From Adiantum capillus-veneris (taxonomy: Eukaryota; Streptophyta; Polypodiopsida; Polypodiales; Pteridaceae): a stretch of 64,000 bases of DNA. The stretch lies in NCBI GenBank assembly GCA_014529385.2, contig CM043961.1, positions 9,798,978-9,862,977 of the forward strand. The letters are read 5' to 3'. The stretch's first letter is position 1; each line of letters begins with the position of its first letter. Shown here piece by piece: positions 1 through 10,220 of the stretch. The notes under the pieces were generated by a model that made no database searches, was not told where the DNA came from, and saw only the letters and a program-made list of their open reading frames with translations. Both the position numbers and the translations under genes were made by a program.

Positions 1-925
1 GAAGAGTATCATGCGGATACACCTTCATACTCTTTCGAAGCTGCGGTTGGAGACCCGCTTCGAACTTTCTTTTCTTTTCCTCGTCGGCAATCTTCATGAA
101 GGGAGTGACCTTCAGAAGAACCGACCAATACTTGTCCACATAAGTCGTTACTCTTTCATGTTCCTTCTGGGCAAGCCAGTCCCATTCCTTCCGTATGTCC
201 TGCTCGAAGTCAGGTGGAAGAAATTGTTCATAAAATTCAGATTTGAAGCTCTCCCAAGTTCTGGCCTGAGAACCTTCCAGAATCTTGGCTAACCACCAAT
301 TACTTGCCGTTTCCTTGAGGTGCATCCCCACATGGCGTAATTTGGATTTTTCTGTGAAGTGCCCATTGGTAAAGGCGACTTCAAACTGTCTGATGAAGGA
401 CAGTGCTTTGGAGATGTCTCTCCGTCCGTTGTAGGTTTCGAACTTGATGTCCTTGTCGCTTGATTTTAAGACTCTCATGCGATGTTGAGACTTGCGACCT
501 TGCTTCTTGAATCGAGGCTTATCTTTAGGTTGATGTAGGGTAGTGGCAGTAGTAGCTGCTTCCTTCTTCTGACGAGATGATCGAGAAGTAGAAGTATAAT
601 CAGGAGAGTAAGATGGAGATGAGATAGAGATGTCCTTGCTCTCGTCTAGCAAAGAGAGCGCTTTTTCCTGGCCTTTCCTTGAAGTAGGCCGTTCATTCCG
701 ATCCGAAGATCCTTTGTGCACCTCGGCACGTTCTTCTTCTCTTGCCTCCTTTGGTCTCACGCCAACAATGTTGTCTGGATGCTTGGCTGCATCAGTTCCA
801 TTCGTTTTCTTCATTCCGCCCAAAAGCTTTTGGACGACTGGCAATAGTAAGATTTGTTGCAATTCCGCAAGCTGAGCTTGCACTTGTTGAAGCTCCTCTT
901 CAACGCTTCTCCCTTGGCTCGACAT
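1..925 (-). CDS. gypsy retrotransposon gag, 5' part (runs off the left edge)
   Basis: Read on the minus strand from ATG at 925-923, the frame stays open for 308 codons to the window edge. The N-terminus is predicted coiled-coil-like and Gln/Glu-rich (MSSQGRSVEEELQQVQAQL). A Ser-rich and basic stretch follows (around residues 100-145). The last ~150 residues form a retrotransposon gag domain: DIKFETYNGRRDISKALSF, then ASNWWLAKILEGSQARTW, then DFEQDIRKEWDWLAQ. It aligns by eye with the gag of the two chromoviruses further right. The start lies 55 bp after the primer site of the adjacent LTR, as expected for a 5' gag. No stop or frameshift is seen, so this copy may be fairly young. Product: capsid/nucleocapsid precursor forming cytoplasmic virus-like particles. 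Confidence 0.85.
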   Translation of the reverse strand, partial: MSSQGRSVEEELQQVQAQLAELQQILLLPVVQKLLGGMKKTNGTDAAKHPDNIVGVRPKEAREEERAEVHKGSSDRNERPTSRKGQEKALSLLDESKDISISSPSYSPDYTSTSRSSRQKKEAATTATTLHQPKDKPRFKKQGRKSQHRMRVLKSSDKDIKFETYNGRRDISKALSFIRQFEVAFTNGHFTEKSKLRHVGMHLKETASNWWLAKILEGSQARTWESFKSEFYEQFLPPDFEQDIRKEWDWLAQKEHERVTTYVDKYWSVLLKVTPFMKIADEEKKRKFEAGLQPQLRKSMKVYPHDTL

Positions 926-980
926 GGTTCTTCCCGTTCTTCCCGGAATCGTCCTTCTTTGCAGAGAAAGAGAGGAGTCC

Positions 981-994
981 GAGCTCTAATACCA
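981..994 (-). other. primer-binding site (tRNA-iMet type)
   Basis: The minus strand reads TGGTATTAGAGCTC, one base away from the plant initiator-Met primer site TGGTATCAGAGC. It is separated by one base from the LTR end at 996. It orients the element leftward. Confidence 0.8.
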
Positions 995-1089
995 CTGTCA
1001 CAAAATGGGAGCGTACACGAGCACTTAGAAAATCTGAAAATTATAATTCTTTGAAAACATGAGAGAAGGGAGAAGATCGACACAGTATT

Positions 1090-1142
1090 GGGGACCAGAA
1101 GATGGGCTGGTCCCCCCCCCCCGTTAAGAGTATTCTTTTATT
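1090..1142 (-). terminator. AATAAA signal plus perfect hairpin in LTR
   Basis: On the minus strand AATAAA (1142-1137) is followed by AGAATACTC, a G-run and a perfect 9-bp hairpin GGGGACCAG/CTGGTCCCC (1090-1098 with 1107-1115, 8-nt loop), then AATAC. The arrangement matches the modules in all the other gypsy LTRs of the window. The role is inferred: poly(A) site or structured R/U5 element. Confidence 0.6.
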
Positions 1143-1520
1143 CAGGGAGAATTCTTATACAAGCACGAGAACCCGAGGAAACCCCTCCGTTCTGTGATCT
1201 TAGACCCGAAGGTCGTGCTTTCCCGTAAAGGGCTTGGGCACAAGGCCATTCCTTCTCGTAAGGGACTTAGGCGCGAAGCCGTACTTCCCGTTAAGGGCCT
1301 TCCCGTAAGACGGGAGATTCCTGCAAAACAAACCACACATAGCAACAATTCTCAATGCGTATCAACACCTTATACCTATCGCTTTTTGCTCGGAGAATCG
1401 ACCTCCGTACTTAGTCGTCACGCGAACACTTGCAAATTCTGTCGCCAGGCTCTACTCCAGAATCCCAGCGCTTGCACTTCCTGCTGCTTCCGGCGTATGA
1501 AAACTGCAACGCTTGCTGCC

Positions 1521-1528
1521 CTTTTATA
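1521..1528 (-). promoter_or_regulatory. LTR TATA box
   Basis: Minus strand CCTATAAAAGGGC is a good TATA box about 385 bp before the AATAAA signal and inside the LTR. It would place the start of the element's transcript near 1490-1500. Confidence 0.55.
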
Positions 1529-2107
1529 GGCTCTGGGACCTGGCGGGAATAGCGGCCCAGAAAGCAGAGCCAACGCTCCTAGAGAGAGAAGAGAGAAAGA
1601 TCGCAAATTCAGCCCCCCCCCCCCCCCCCCTCTGCGTAGCTTTTCTAGCGCTGCCTTTTTTTTAATACTTGCTTTATTTTATTAATAAAGGCCCGGTCAC
1701 TTAAAAGTGACCGGCCACTTTAATAAAATAAAGTGTGAACTTGTTCAAACTTTAAAAACTCACTTAGTCAATGAAAACAATGCTACACGGACACATTCCA
1801 GGCATCCTCGGGTGCAGGACACGACACAGATACAATGCAGACACAGACTCCGGGAAAACATCTGTCCTCCCGCGATCGTTCCTGCTTTTCGTAAAAAGCG
1901 TCATTGAACCCATCTTTATTCTTGTGCTTGCGTTCTTACGCGTACTTTCTTACTCAGTTCGGATTTCCTCCTCAGCCTACGGGATGCCCCCTTACTGATG
2001 CACCCGTCACCCATCATGTGACGCATCAGGGGCACTCGTAACCCGGCCCTTTCCACCGAACTTACGGAAACTCCTTCGCGATGTTTACCGTCACCCATCA
2101 AATGACA

Positions 2108-2553
2108 CATCAGAGTTTGTCCGTTCTTGATGGCAGTTCCTGTAGCTACAATCTTTTAACAGTTCTTAGTGCACATAATAAAATACCCTAAGAAAGAGAT
2201 TTAATCATTAAAAATAAGAAAATAGTCCAATTAGCAACATGTGCCCTCAGTTACATGTATTTCCTCTTTTGGTGGTTTGCTATGGGACCTTCCCCAAGTG
2301 AACTCATTTTTTCAACCTCTTGCGAAGTCCTCCTCAATGATTACCTGGTGAGCCAAAGGTCTTTTTTTTGGCTCTTTGAGCCCACAAGCGGCCACGTGGC
2401 ATCATCTAATCGCATAAGTAAATTAAAAAAAAGCAACACGTAATGAACAGCAACGCCATGAAAAGCGATGCAAAGCTCCTACATGCTCTATAAAAACGGT
2501 CTACAGAGAGACACCTTCGTGATAGTGATCCTTCGCAAAACCCACAACCCGTT

Positions 2554-2649
<96 letters not shown>

Positions 2650-3650
2650 TGACAATCTTAGCTATAGACATTGCGGGAGTATTGCACGACTCTTGGGGGT
2701 TGTCAAAAACCAATCTTTCCTTTTGTTGTGTACCATGTTTCTGTGCCATTCTCCTTGAACCATTTTTTTCAATCGCAACTAGAATCTGGTTCTCGTGGAC
2801 TGCTCTAACCAGATCATTTTTCATCTTGTAATCGAGAAGAGTCTCACTTTGCTTCTAAGTTGATAGCTTTGACCACTAGCCATGTATGGGTGCCTTGCCA
2901 AATGCATCCTCATTCCACTCCAGCCTGTCTGCATACGTAGAGAGTCCTACACCAAGAAGTTCTTGAGAGATGTTGCTCTCCTGTTTTGGCATGGGATCTA
3001 TCCAATGATGATTCAGATCCTAAAGCACATTGTGTCATTGTACGTCTCTGAACTGAACCATCTGGATATAACAAGTCAAACTACATCAGACACATGTGGA
3101 CAAGGATTGAACACCACAACTTGTCCAAGCTTCTTGGCAAAGGAATAGGATTGCTATGCTGACATCCGGGTGAAATTGGGGGCAGATCTGTTGGAAGCTT
3201 TATTGGCAAAACATGAAGCCATCCGGGATGTGATACAGGTAAATTAATGGCTGAATGCAGCTTGAGAAACTGACGACTTTCCTCCCCTTTCACCTTGGCC
3301 ACATCTAATGGCTCGTGTAAAGGCATGGGTGTCAATTCAACAACTAAAGGTCTTGGTTTACCTAAATCAATTTCTAGTCATAGAATTGTGAAGCTCTCAT
3401 TTGCTTATCCCGAGGGGTAGGTAGAAAGGCCCCACGAAGAGAAAACTAACCGATCGCAAATGTGTAATAGCTGATGCGATGCGCACACACGACAAGCTCT
3501 TCAACATGTCTAGATCACCACCTACAGCGGCGCTGCCCTTGTCGTGTTCAGGGTTTTTAAAGTACTACTTGTAGTCTTCTATGGTATTCTTGAGAAGTTG
3601 TAATGCATCTCTCAACCTCTTGGCGAACCCTTGCTTTACAAAGTCCTTGT
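2108..3650. other. no gene recognised; intergenic
   Basis: Short frames only, none with a recognisable motif. The main feature is the CT microsatellite at 2556-2646. Confidence 0.5.
2556..2646. repeat. (CT)n microsatellite, about 91 bp
   Basis: An uninterrupted CT dinucleotide run. Confidence 0.97.
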
Positions 3651-3659
3651 GAGGAAGCC

Positions 3660-3830
3660 TCCTATGCCTCTCCTCATCCAAATCCTATGGCGTGCACATT
3701 GCGAGATATGCCGAAAATGGTTCAAACAAAGCAACTTGGGCCTTGGCCTATTTTTCCAAATGCAATAACCTATTCTTGCGTGTTGAAGGCTTTTGCCATT
3801 CGAAAAGACAAGCGCGATAAAAACAGAGGC
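3660..3830 (+). pseudogene. PPR-motif fragment
   Basis: Frame-shifted plus-strand translation gives a YAENGSNKATWALAYF-like stretch and then FPNAITYSCVLKAFAI. This is the typical end of one PLS-type pentatricopeptide motif and the start of the next (compare SPNAITYTC in the 52-kb pseudogene). Only one or two motifs remain, with no start and no downstream domain. It is a scrap of an organellar RNA-binding PPR gene, possibly carried by a transposon. Confidence 0.45.
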
Positions 3831-3904
3831 AGGCCACCGCGATAAAAACAAAGTGTCACAAATTGCTGACGTGTCAAGCCACTAAGGAACACAACTAGCC
3901 TGCA

Positions 3905-4120
3905 GATCCCGACCAAGGGGCCTAAACCCTTAGAAGAAGCAGCAAAAGATGTTTTACCAACTTATAAAGTCTTCCTGAGTGGCCTATTTTTAAAGAAGAG
4001 TTCCAACCAATGGGATAAATCCCGGCCGAGGGGCCTAAAACCTGGAAGAAGAAGAAGAACAGAAGGAATCCCCGACCAACTTACAGATCAGCAGCCGAGG
4101 GGCCTAAAAACCCTAAAAGT
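3905..4120. repeat. degenerate tandem motif CCGAGGGGCCTAAAACC
   Basis: Three spaced copies of a CCGACCAAGGGGCCTAAACC-like unit (near 3910, 4022 and 4090), each followed by an AGAAGAAG-rich spacer. It lies just left of the miniature LTR element. Origin unknown. Confidence 0.5.
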
Positions 4121-4189
4121 CAAACAAAACTTGTTTGAAGGGCCCAAAAGTGACCGAAACAAAGTCGACAAGTTTATAACCTCAAAATA

Positions 4190-4541
4190 TGATGATGTGG
4201 CACCTGTACGGACATCTCGAAATTCATGGCTGATTTTTAGGGAAATTCCGAAATTTTAGGAAAGTGTTTTTTTGAGGTCAACTTTTCATATTTAATGCTT
4301 GTAGGCATTGGACCTTCAAATATGAGCCTTGAGGCCCCTCTGGCACGCTTTAGTGCGCAGATTGCAAAGGAGGTGCTCCTCGACTGTTGTACTTTGCGAA
4401 TCATCAATAATAAAGAAATACCGAAAGGGGCACCAACATTGGTGCCAGTGCTCTCTTGGGGTGGAACTCTTGCATCTCTTTCAGTTCAGTTGTTATTTAA
4501 AGTGCTTAACGTTTTTCAGTCTATTCTTTTCCGTTGGGATA
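4190..4541 (+). repeat. 5' LTR of the miniature element
   Basis: Starts near TGATGATGTGGCACCTG. It contains TTCAAATATGAGCC (TATA-like), AATAAAGAAATACC at 4409 and a perfect stem GGCACCAA/TTGGTGCC (4429-4446). It ends just before the primer-site-like sequence. Confidence 0.7.
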
Positions 4542-4542
4542 G

Positions 4543-4554
4543 TAGTATCAGAGC
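4543..4554 (+). other. primer-binding site (tRNA-iMet type, one base off)
   Basis: TAGTATCAGAGC differs from TGGTATCAGAGC by one G-to-A change. Confidence 0.6.
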
Positions 4555-4812
4555 TTAAGACGTGTGCTTTTCTGAACGCATACCGGTCCTACCAAAGAGG
4601 AGACAGCAACGTGGCACGTTTACTACAAACTGTATTAAAGAATCTTTGTGTCCCGACCCCGGACTTATTAGTTACTCCCACCCTTACTCCATCGCGCATC
4701 GGGCACGCTCTCGTCTTCACCGCTCTGTCTTACAGGGCATAAGCCATAAAGATCACTTGCAAGAGAAGGATCAAAGATTTTTCGAGCCACTGTTTTTCTC
4801 AAAGGCAGTGCC

Positions 4813-5030
4813 ATGAAGCGGTGGAAGTCTATAGCTACCAAGCCGCACACTACAAGGACTTGGCCAGCTTTCAAGAAAAATTTTGCCCGAAGTTACATGC
4901 TATCTGACATCTTTCGAAGTGTAGCTTCTAGCAAAGTGGGGTACCCTGCAATGCTTGCCACAAAAACCCTAGCAGATTACAACTTGAATTTCTCGACATC
5001 TCTCAGTAGGTGTCATCTTCTCGAGTTGAA
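4813..5030 (+). pseudogene. gag fragment inside the miniature element
   Basis: From ATG at 4813 the frame reads through RTWPAFKKNFARSYMLSDIF and ADYNLNFSTSL. These align with TWIYFKQIFAAAWLSDDFEA and DDYNRKFWKALL in the intact chromovirus gag. It is a short remnant of the gag domain, showing descent from an autonomous gypsy element by internal deletion. Confidence 0.55.
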
Positions 5031-5059
5031 ACCTTGGAGACCCAGTGTGCTTGCTATTA

Positions 5060-5388
5060 TGATGACGTGGCACCTGTACAAACATCCCGGACCGAGATTT
5101 TAGAAAAGTGTTGTTTTGGGGTCAGCTTTTCATATTTGATGCTTTTAGGCTTTGGGTCTTCAAATATGAGCCTTGGCGACCCCCTCTGGAGCGTGCAGAT
5201 TGCAGAGGAGGTGCTCCCCGACTGTTGTATTGCAAATCAGCAATAATAAAGAAATACCGAAACGGGCGCCAACGTTTGGGGCCAATGCTCTCTTGGGTGG
5301 AACTCCGTGTCTCGTGTCGTGCATCTCTTTCAGTTCAATTGTTATTTGAAGTGCTTAAAGTTGTTCAGTATATTCTTTTCCGTTGGCA
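5060..5388 (+). repeat. 3' LTR of the miniature element
   Basis: Direct repeat of 4190-4541, beginning TGATGACGTGGCACC. It has AATAAAGAAATACCG at 5245 and a hairpin GGCGCCAA/TTGGGGCC at 5265-5283, and ends near TTTTCCGTTGG. The end is approximate. Confidence 0.7.
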
Positions 5389-6639
5389 CGTGGTGCTCGT
5401 CTTGGGACACAAAGCCAGAACCCCTTTCTCTACAGCCGGACAGAAAACAATATATTCAGGACGTTAGCCAGAGCCCAGAACTCCATGACAGAGATCAGAT
5501 TAGACGCAAAGAAACCATGACAGAGAGGATGATCTTTACTCAGTTGGCTTTAAACATTTTGTCCAATGAGCCGTGACACTTCTCCATGTTGTCCACTTCT
5601 CCGATGTCAGATATTAAGAGTCATTGTTTCAAATGTCATCTTTTGCTTTTGCCTCCTTAGATACCAACAAACCAATTTACAAGACCCTCATGTCTGAACC
5701 ACTGTCATGTCCAGCTTAGTTAATGGGTTTTAGCGGAATACAAAGTTAAAATTGCTTTAAACGGTTTGAGTTTTTCATTTAAACAGTAAAATATAGATTC
5801 GAAACAACAAAATGAGACGTCCCCAGCTCAATATTCGCAACCTATTGATTGAGCCATTCTGCTGTAATGATTGCGCCGAAAGTTAAAAACTGAGACTCAT
5901 CACTACAATAAACCCTACACCGTCTATAATGTAGAACATAAAGTTACCTCCGCTTCTCTTTAAGTTTAATCTATCTCTTGGATCTTTTGTATTTGTGTTA
6001 ACTCCTTTGTGTGTCACAGAAAGGACATATATTCACAGCAATGGACGTTTCAATTGCATAACCATGACACCAGCTCAACAACATTGCAAGGTCTGTTATT
6101 TGCATCCAATTCCCCATGTCTATGTGTTTGCTTGGTCCAACACATAAATCCTATCGACGGGTAGGGCACGGCTTCCATTTCTTATAATTTTTGGAGAGAC
6201 CACATTGCCAACTCTCCACCATACTTTTGTATGGCACTTCTGCATGATCTGCATTGTATATTTAGCATTTTTATTTTGCGCTTAACTACAAGACGAAATG
6301 GTTTAACTATTCACATTGATTTTTTGTAGTTGAACATAAACATCGGCCTGTAGCTTGGACAATCAAAAAACACATATACAAAATTGCCAGGTCGATAAAG
6401 CGCTTCGTTTCTTATTAGAGTCCATCGATGCCTTATGTAATTGCTTGTTTTAGAATTTCACAATGCTCCTTTAGTTTAATTTGCCTGCATATTATTTTCA
6501 CTAGTATACACTCGATGTCGATCAACGTCTAAAATTAATTAAAGACACACTTCTTTGTATATGGTTGATAGCCAATGCATGTTGTGTATTACAGTAGTGA
6601 ATGCACCTTGTGCAGGTTCACTTAATTCCTAAATACTTA
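5389..6639. other. no gene recognised
   Basis: AT-rich sequence without a supported coding region, RNA gene or repeat. Confidence 0.5.
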
Positions 6640-7003
6640 TGTCACAAACTGATGATGTGGCATCACCCGAGGGCAGCCCCTGCTGACGTGGATAGAACTG
6701 TACAAAAACAGGTTGTACGGACATGCTGGTGTGGCATAGTGCCACGTGGCAACAGTACGGAATTCCACAGTTCGCGCTAACATGTTGAAGTGGCAGACGG
6801 TACAGAATTCTGTTATTCACGCTGACATGCTGATGTGGCATAACTGTACGGATTTCCTCTTTTTGCACTAGATGCTTTTACTGGCAGATTTTGGGAACAG
6901 TTGCTTTTGGGACTCGATTGCTTCTGAGTTTCATGCTTTTGGGGCTCTGTTTTTAGCACCCCTTGGGGCCTCACTCTGCAGAGCATTTGTACTACATATG
7001 TCC
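6640..7003 (+). repeat. truncated gypsy LTR (5' portion)
   Basis: Begins TGTCACAAACTGATGATGTG, the family LTR terminus. It continues with repeated GTGGCA/CACGTGGC-rich U3 sequence and then a stretch (ATGCTTTTGGGGCTC to CAGAGCATTTG) matching the LTRs at 14.0 and 28.85 kb. The AATAAA/hairpin part is missing. The copy is cut off and followed directly by Helitron-derived sequence. Confidence 0.65.
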
Positions 7004-7039
7004 TTGTTTTTTTTTCCCATACTAGGTCTCAGTATGAGG

Positions 7040-8400
7040 ATCTTTAGATCTACGACACTAGAGTCCAAGCGTCAAAAAGCTAGAGAGCGAGCTGTAACTA
7101 GATTAAAACTAGTCAGCCCCCCTCCATATGCTAAGTCATGGTTTGAAATTGCTGCACCGAATAGAAAATATGTCCCTCTTGCGTGGCGAGAGACTTTACA
7201 TATAATGATAAACGAAATCATTAGACAAATGAAATTGGCAGTCAAGCTACCCTCACTTATTATTGCTTGGCGCTTTGGAACACGCAGAAGTCAAATACTC
7301 ATTGAAGTCTTGCACTTCTTGTAAAACATCCAATTCATATCCCAGATATTTTGTCATCCATACACCTGACTACATAAAGCGAATTCTCTCTGCACGAGAG
7401 CTGCATACACAATTGCGCTCGATCAGTGTGACAAAAACTACACATGATATGGCGCAAGGATTACTAGAGCGCCAGTCACTGCTACCACTGATATCTTGGT
7501 CAAGTAATGCTACTTTACACTCTACAACTCATGAACTTTCCACCTCAACCATTTCAGATGTCCTTGCTTTCAACATCACACAAAAGAATAGGATTGTGCA
7601 TATTGTCTAAAGACGTTCTAGACAAATGATCCGTCGCCATTCAGAACTACAACCCTTTGACCTCATGGATCAAGTCCAAAACGAAAGAAATTTCTCGATT
7701 TTGGAAACATCGGTTGAGCCATCAAGACGGCACGCATATACCACATCCGATACACATGAGTTTGGCTCCATACACCTTCGTAATGGAGATATGCTTCTCA
7801 GCCGTGTTGCGCCCTTCCTGTACAATGGCTTGCCAAGTCGGATGTCAGCCTTCAAAGACATCGTAATAGAGTCAGCTGTTTTTCCGTTCTTATTTTCATA
7901 TGGAGATGGTTCGTACAATGAACAAATTCGATTAAGCGACTACATTCGAATGAGAATCCACACCCTATTCTCTTTGTATACATTATACAAGCCATATCTC
8001 CTTCTAATGTACCAATTGAAAAAGGCAATTTTAATCGCGCACAGTACAACAACTAAAATTTTGCAGAGAAATATTGTCAAGTATAAAAGAGCACACAGGA
8101 ATACAAGCGACGAGGAAGCCACGGGAACATACTTTGCTTCAATCTTCCAACGACGATTACTGGCAGTCCATCCTGGCACAGACATTCTTTGAAGGACTTG
8201 ATCGGCATGGTTGATGCATGGGGTTTACCATTACATTCACAGCAGACGCAGTGCCCACCACAAAATGGAATGAGGTCCGCACAATCAAAAATTTAGCGCA
8301 AACATTTAAACCCGAGTTCTCTTGGAGAGATTGCCTAGTTCAATGTGCATTGCTCTTTTACAATCAATTAAGACAGTTCAAGAATCGCTACACCTTGTAG
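7040..8400 (+). pseudogene. Helitron Rep/helicase N-terminal region, broken
   Basis: Plus-strand frames carry the Helitron_like_N signature ESAVFPFLFSYGDGSYNEQ then RLSDYIRMRIHTLF (about 7870-7970). After frameshifts come TGSPSWHRHSLKDLIGMVDA and TITFTADAVPTTKWNEV plus FSWRDCLVQCALLFYNQ (8150-8380), the block preceding the HUH nuclease motif in Helitron Rep. A CTSC pair at about 7318-7330 may be the remains of the N-terminal zinc finger. Several stops and frameshifts interrupt it. The HUH motif and the helicase are absent, so it is dead and truncated. In an intact Helitron this protein drives rolling-circle transposition. Confidence 0.7.
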
Positions 8401-8610
8401 GGAAGTCAAATCCTAGGCCGCGAGTGTATCCGATATCCATTGTCTTTTGTTGGCTAGATTGTCTTGCTCGAGCAGCAAAATCTAGCTCTTGATGTCCTCT
8501 TCTGCACAATAAGAAGAGGGGTAGTGTTAGATTGAATCTTGAAATTCAAGAACTTATGAGTATATATTTGAGTGAAATATTTGATGAAAATTGTCTAAAG
8601 TTGATCCGAC
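8401..8610. other. no gene recognised; purine tract then TGTTAGA
   Basis: GAAGAGGGGTAG followed by TGTTAGATTG near 8513-8535 looks like a polypurine tract joined to an LTR start, but no second copy was found. Not called as an element. Confidence 0.2.
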
Positions 8611-8617
8611 CTATAGG

Positions 8618-8897
8618 TTAGTTGTCAATGTTGATGATGGCGTATGGATCAAAACTTCCGAATGGTGTTCTATAAACATCCTTGTCGTGTTGCCATGTGA
8701 GCTTTTTGTCTCTGATCGATGGTGCCTCATCGTTGCACTGTTTCTTGAAGTTTGCTAGGATCTTGCTTACATCACTGTTTGTTGTATCTAACATGTCCTT
8801 GAGGGCGACATCGTAGGCATAATGGAGCATCTTGAGAACATAGGTCTTCATCAGTGTCTTTGTCTAAAATAAACAATTACCGTCCTCGACAGTCATG
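8618..8897 (-). CDS. unrecognised ORF, possible terminal exon
   Basis: The minus-strand frame runs from about 8897 to a stop at 8618 and includes MKTYVLKMLHYAYDVALKDM and a C-terminus ending in YAIINIDN. The upstream sequence GTTTATTTTAG (minus) before ACAAAG looks like a plant 3' splice site. A GT donor candidate lies near 9060 after CAAAAGAGCAACAG, so this could be the last exon of a gene or of a captured gene piece. I do not recognise the family. It may be spurious. Confidence 0.25.
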
Positions 8898-9059
8898 AGA
8901 TCCTTGGACACGTCAATTTCTATATTTAGTATGTTGATGATCTCTTTCATCAGACTTCAAAAGAATCAAAATAGTAAAGAAACATTTTAGCGTGTTTGTT
9001 GTAGTTACTAGTGATAGGAACAAAATTACAATCATATTGATGTGTGTGTAGAACTAACC

Positions 9060-9960
9060 TGTTGCTCTTTTGACACCCATGCTTTTGTTTCGGTTGTATT
9101 TTTCCACGGATCTGTCTATGAATGATCGCATTTATGTAAAGCTTGCAAAACCCTTAATGTAAGTGTCCGGGTGGCTGTATAAACTCAAGGGCTCGAGGGG
9201 TGTCCTGTCAGCCTGAAAACGCCTCAAACCTGACAACCTAAGTCCCTTCTTTGAACTCCTTGGTCTTCTTGCTCATCTATTCAATGTCAAAAGAGGACGA
9301 GCTCTCCTCTTTTGAACTGCTAGATTGCCTCCAATGCCTTCTAGACTTTTCAGAAATCTTTTTTTTTTTTCTTACTTTTTCTCCGCTTCTTCCGCCTTTT
9401 CTCATCGTCATTAGAACTAGAGGACGACGAACAGTCGAAACTCTTTGAAGACGAAGAAAAATCTAAATCATTCTCGAAACAAGAACGCTTCTTACATCCG
9501 CTTGCCACCTCGAAAGTCGACTTCGAGCCCAAATAACCGAGGAAATCCACCAATTTCCTCTTCTTCTGAGAGTACTTCATGCCTTTCATTATCTAGTTCA
9601 TCTTCTTGTCAAGAGCTCTGTCTAGCTCTTTCTGCAAGTACACTTTCCACTTTTCTGCACTCGTCTGTCCTCTCAGCTTTCTTCTCGACCTAAGAGGAGA
9701 ATCAATGGCCTCTCACAATCTCGAGTGAATCTCATCCATCGGGTAAGTCTTCAGACACTTAACATATTTCAGGTTCAAGGAGTACTTCATTAATCTTTTC
9801 ACGCCCGTGTCAACCTGCACTTGATGTTTGTACTCCGCTCAGGCAAACTTCCCTGTCGAAAATTTGCCTAATTCTTCATTCCTTTCTTCAATTCCCGATT
9901 TCAACTTTTCTTCATCTTCCCACTGAGAGGTGTTATCTCTGCCAGATTCTCCGCGAGAAC
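9060..9960 (-). pseudogene. decayed gypsy gag (family of the outer chromovirus)
   Basis: Minus-strand translation gives KRKLVDFLGYLGSKSTFEVA, then a Ser tract and KRRKKRRKSKKKKK (9350-9589). This matches the IDFPGYLGQSTFEKAKKQKK plus Ser/Lys region of the gag at 14.6-15.0 kb. Further on, KEFKEGT, a stop, then RFEAFSG matches EFKEGGQSIKFDTFSG. It has several stops. It lies downstream of the split LTR and its primer site (10190-10201), so this is that element's gag. Confidence 0.65.
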
Positions 9961-9977
9961 CTATGTGTGCTCTTGGG

Positions 9978-10188
9978 TTCTTTATGGCTTATGCCCCTTA
10001 AGACAGAGCGATGAAGACAGGAGCCCGCCTGATGCGCGATGGACTAAGGGTGGAGTGGCTAATAAGTCTTAAGACAGGCACACGAAGATTCCTTGACAAA
10101 CAAAATCATGCCTCTTCTGTTAGATTCTCCTCAAGAACCTGTGTGTTGCAGAAGGGATCGGATCCTCTACAGAAAAAGAATCTTTCTG
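9978..10188 (-). other. 5' leader of the split gypsy element
   Basis: Between primer site and gag. It contains a block (about 9978-10100) closely similar to the leader of the miniature element at 10810-10925 and, inverted, to 4630-4760. Landmarks are GGCTTATGCCC, AGACAGAG, GTGGCTAATAAGTC and CACGAAGATTC. It has no coding role. A packaging or dimerisation role is inferred from conservation only. Confidence 0.5.
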
Positions 10189-10189
10189 A

Positions 10190-10201
10190 GCTCTAATACC
10201 A
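10190..10201 (-). other. primer-binding site (tRNA-iMet type)
   Basis: Minus strand TGGTATTAGAGC, one base from the LTR end at 10203. It fixes the leftward orientation of the split element. Confidence 0.75.
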
Positions 10202-10220
10202 CTGTTACAGGCTTGGACAC

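Larger units (their letters stand above)
996..2107 (-). repeat. 5' LTR of the left-edge gypsy element
   Basis: The LTR ends (minus sense) in TGACA next to the primer site at 996. Its outer end is placed at 2107 (minus sense TGTCATTTGATGG), by analogy with other LTRs here that begin TGTCA; this boundary is approximate. It holds a TATA box, an AATAAA signal with a hairpin, homopolymer C tracts (around 1112-1122 and 1613-1632), and a degenerate ~32-bp direct repeat built on CGTAAGGGACTTAGGC-like units (about 1217-1310). The partner LTR is outside the window, so no target-site duplication can be checked. Confidence 0.7.
4190..5388 (+). mobile_element. non-autonomous gypsy-related LTR element (about 1.2 kb)
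   Basis: Two similar direct repeats (4190-4541 and 5060-5388) flank about 520 bp of internal DNA. The internal part starts with a primer-site-like TAGTATCAGAGC, then a leader homologous to that of the minus-strand elements at 9.98-11.01 kb, then a short gag scrap. Protease, RT, RNase H and integrase are absent, so movement would have needed an autonomous relative. The repeats have clearly diverged and no clean target-site duplication was found, so the insertion is old. Confidence 0.7.

Noticed and set aside
2406-2758. ORFs reading RERERE or SLSLSL
   Set aside because: Products of the CT/GA microsatellite only; the same applies at 34.4, 40.5-41.0, 47.6 and 55.1 kb.
8513-8560. Purine tract plus TGTTAGA as a Copia 3' LTR
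   Set aside because: No second LTR, no primer site and no Copia protein nearby.
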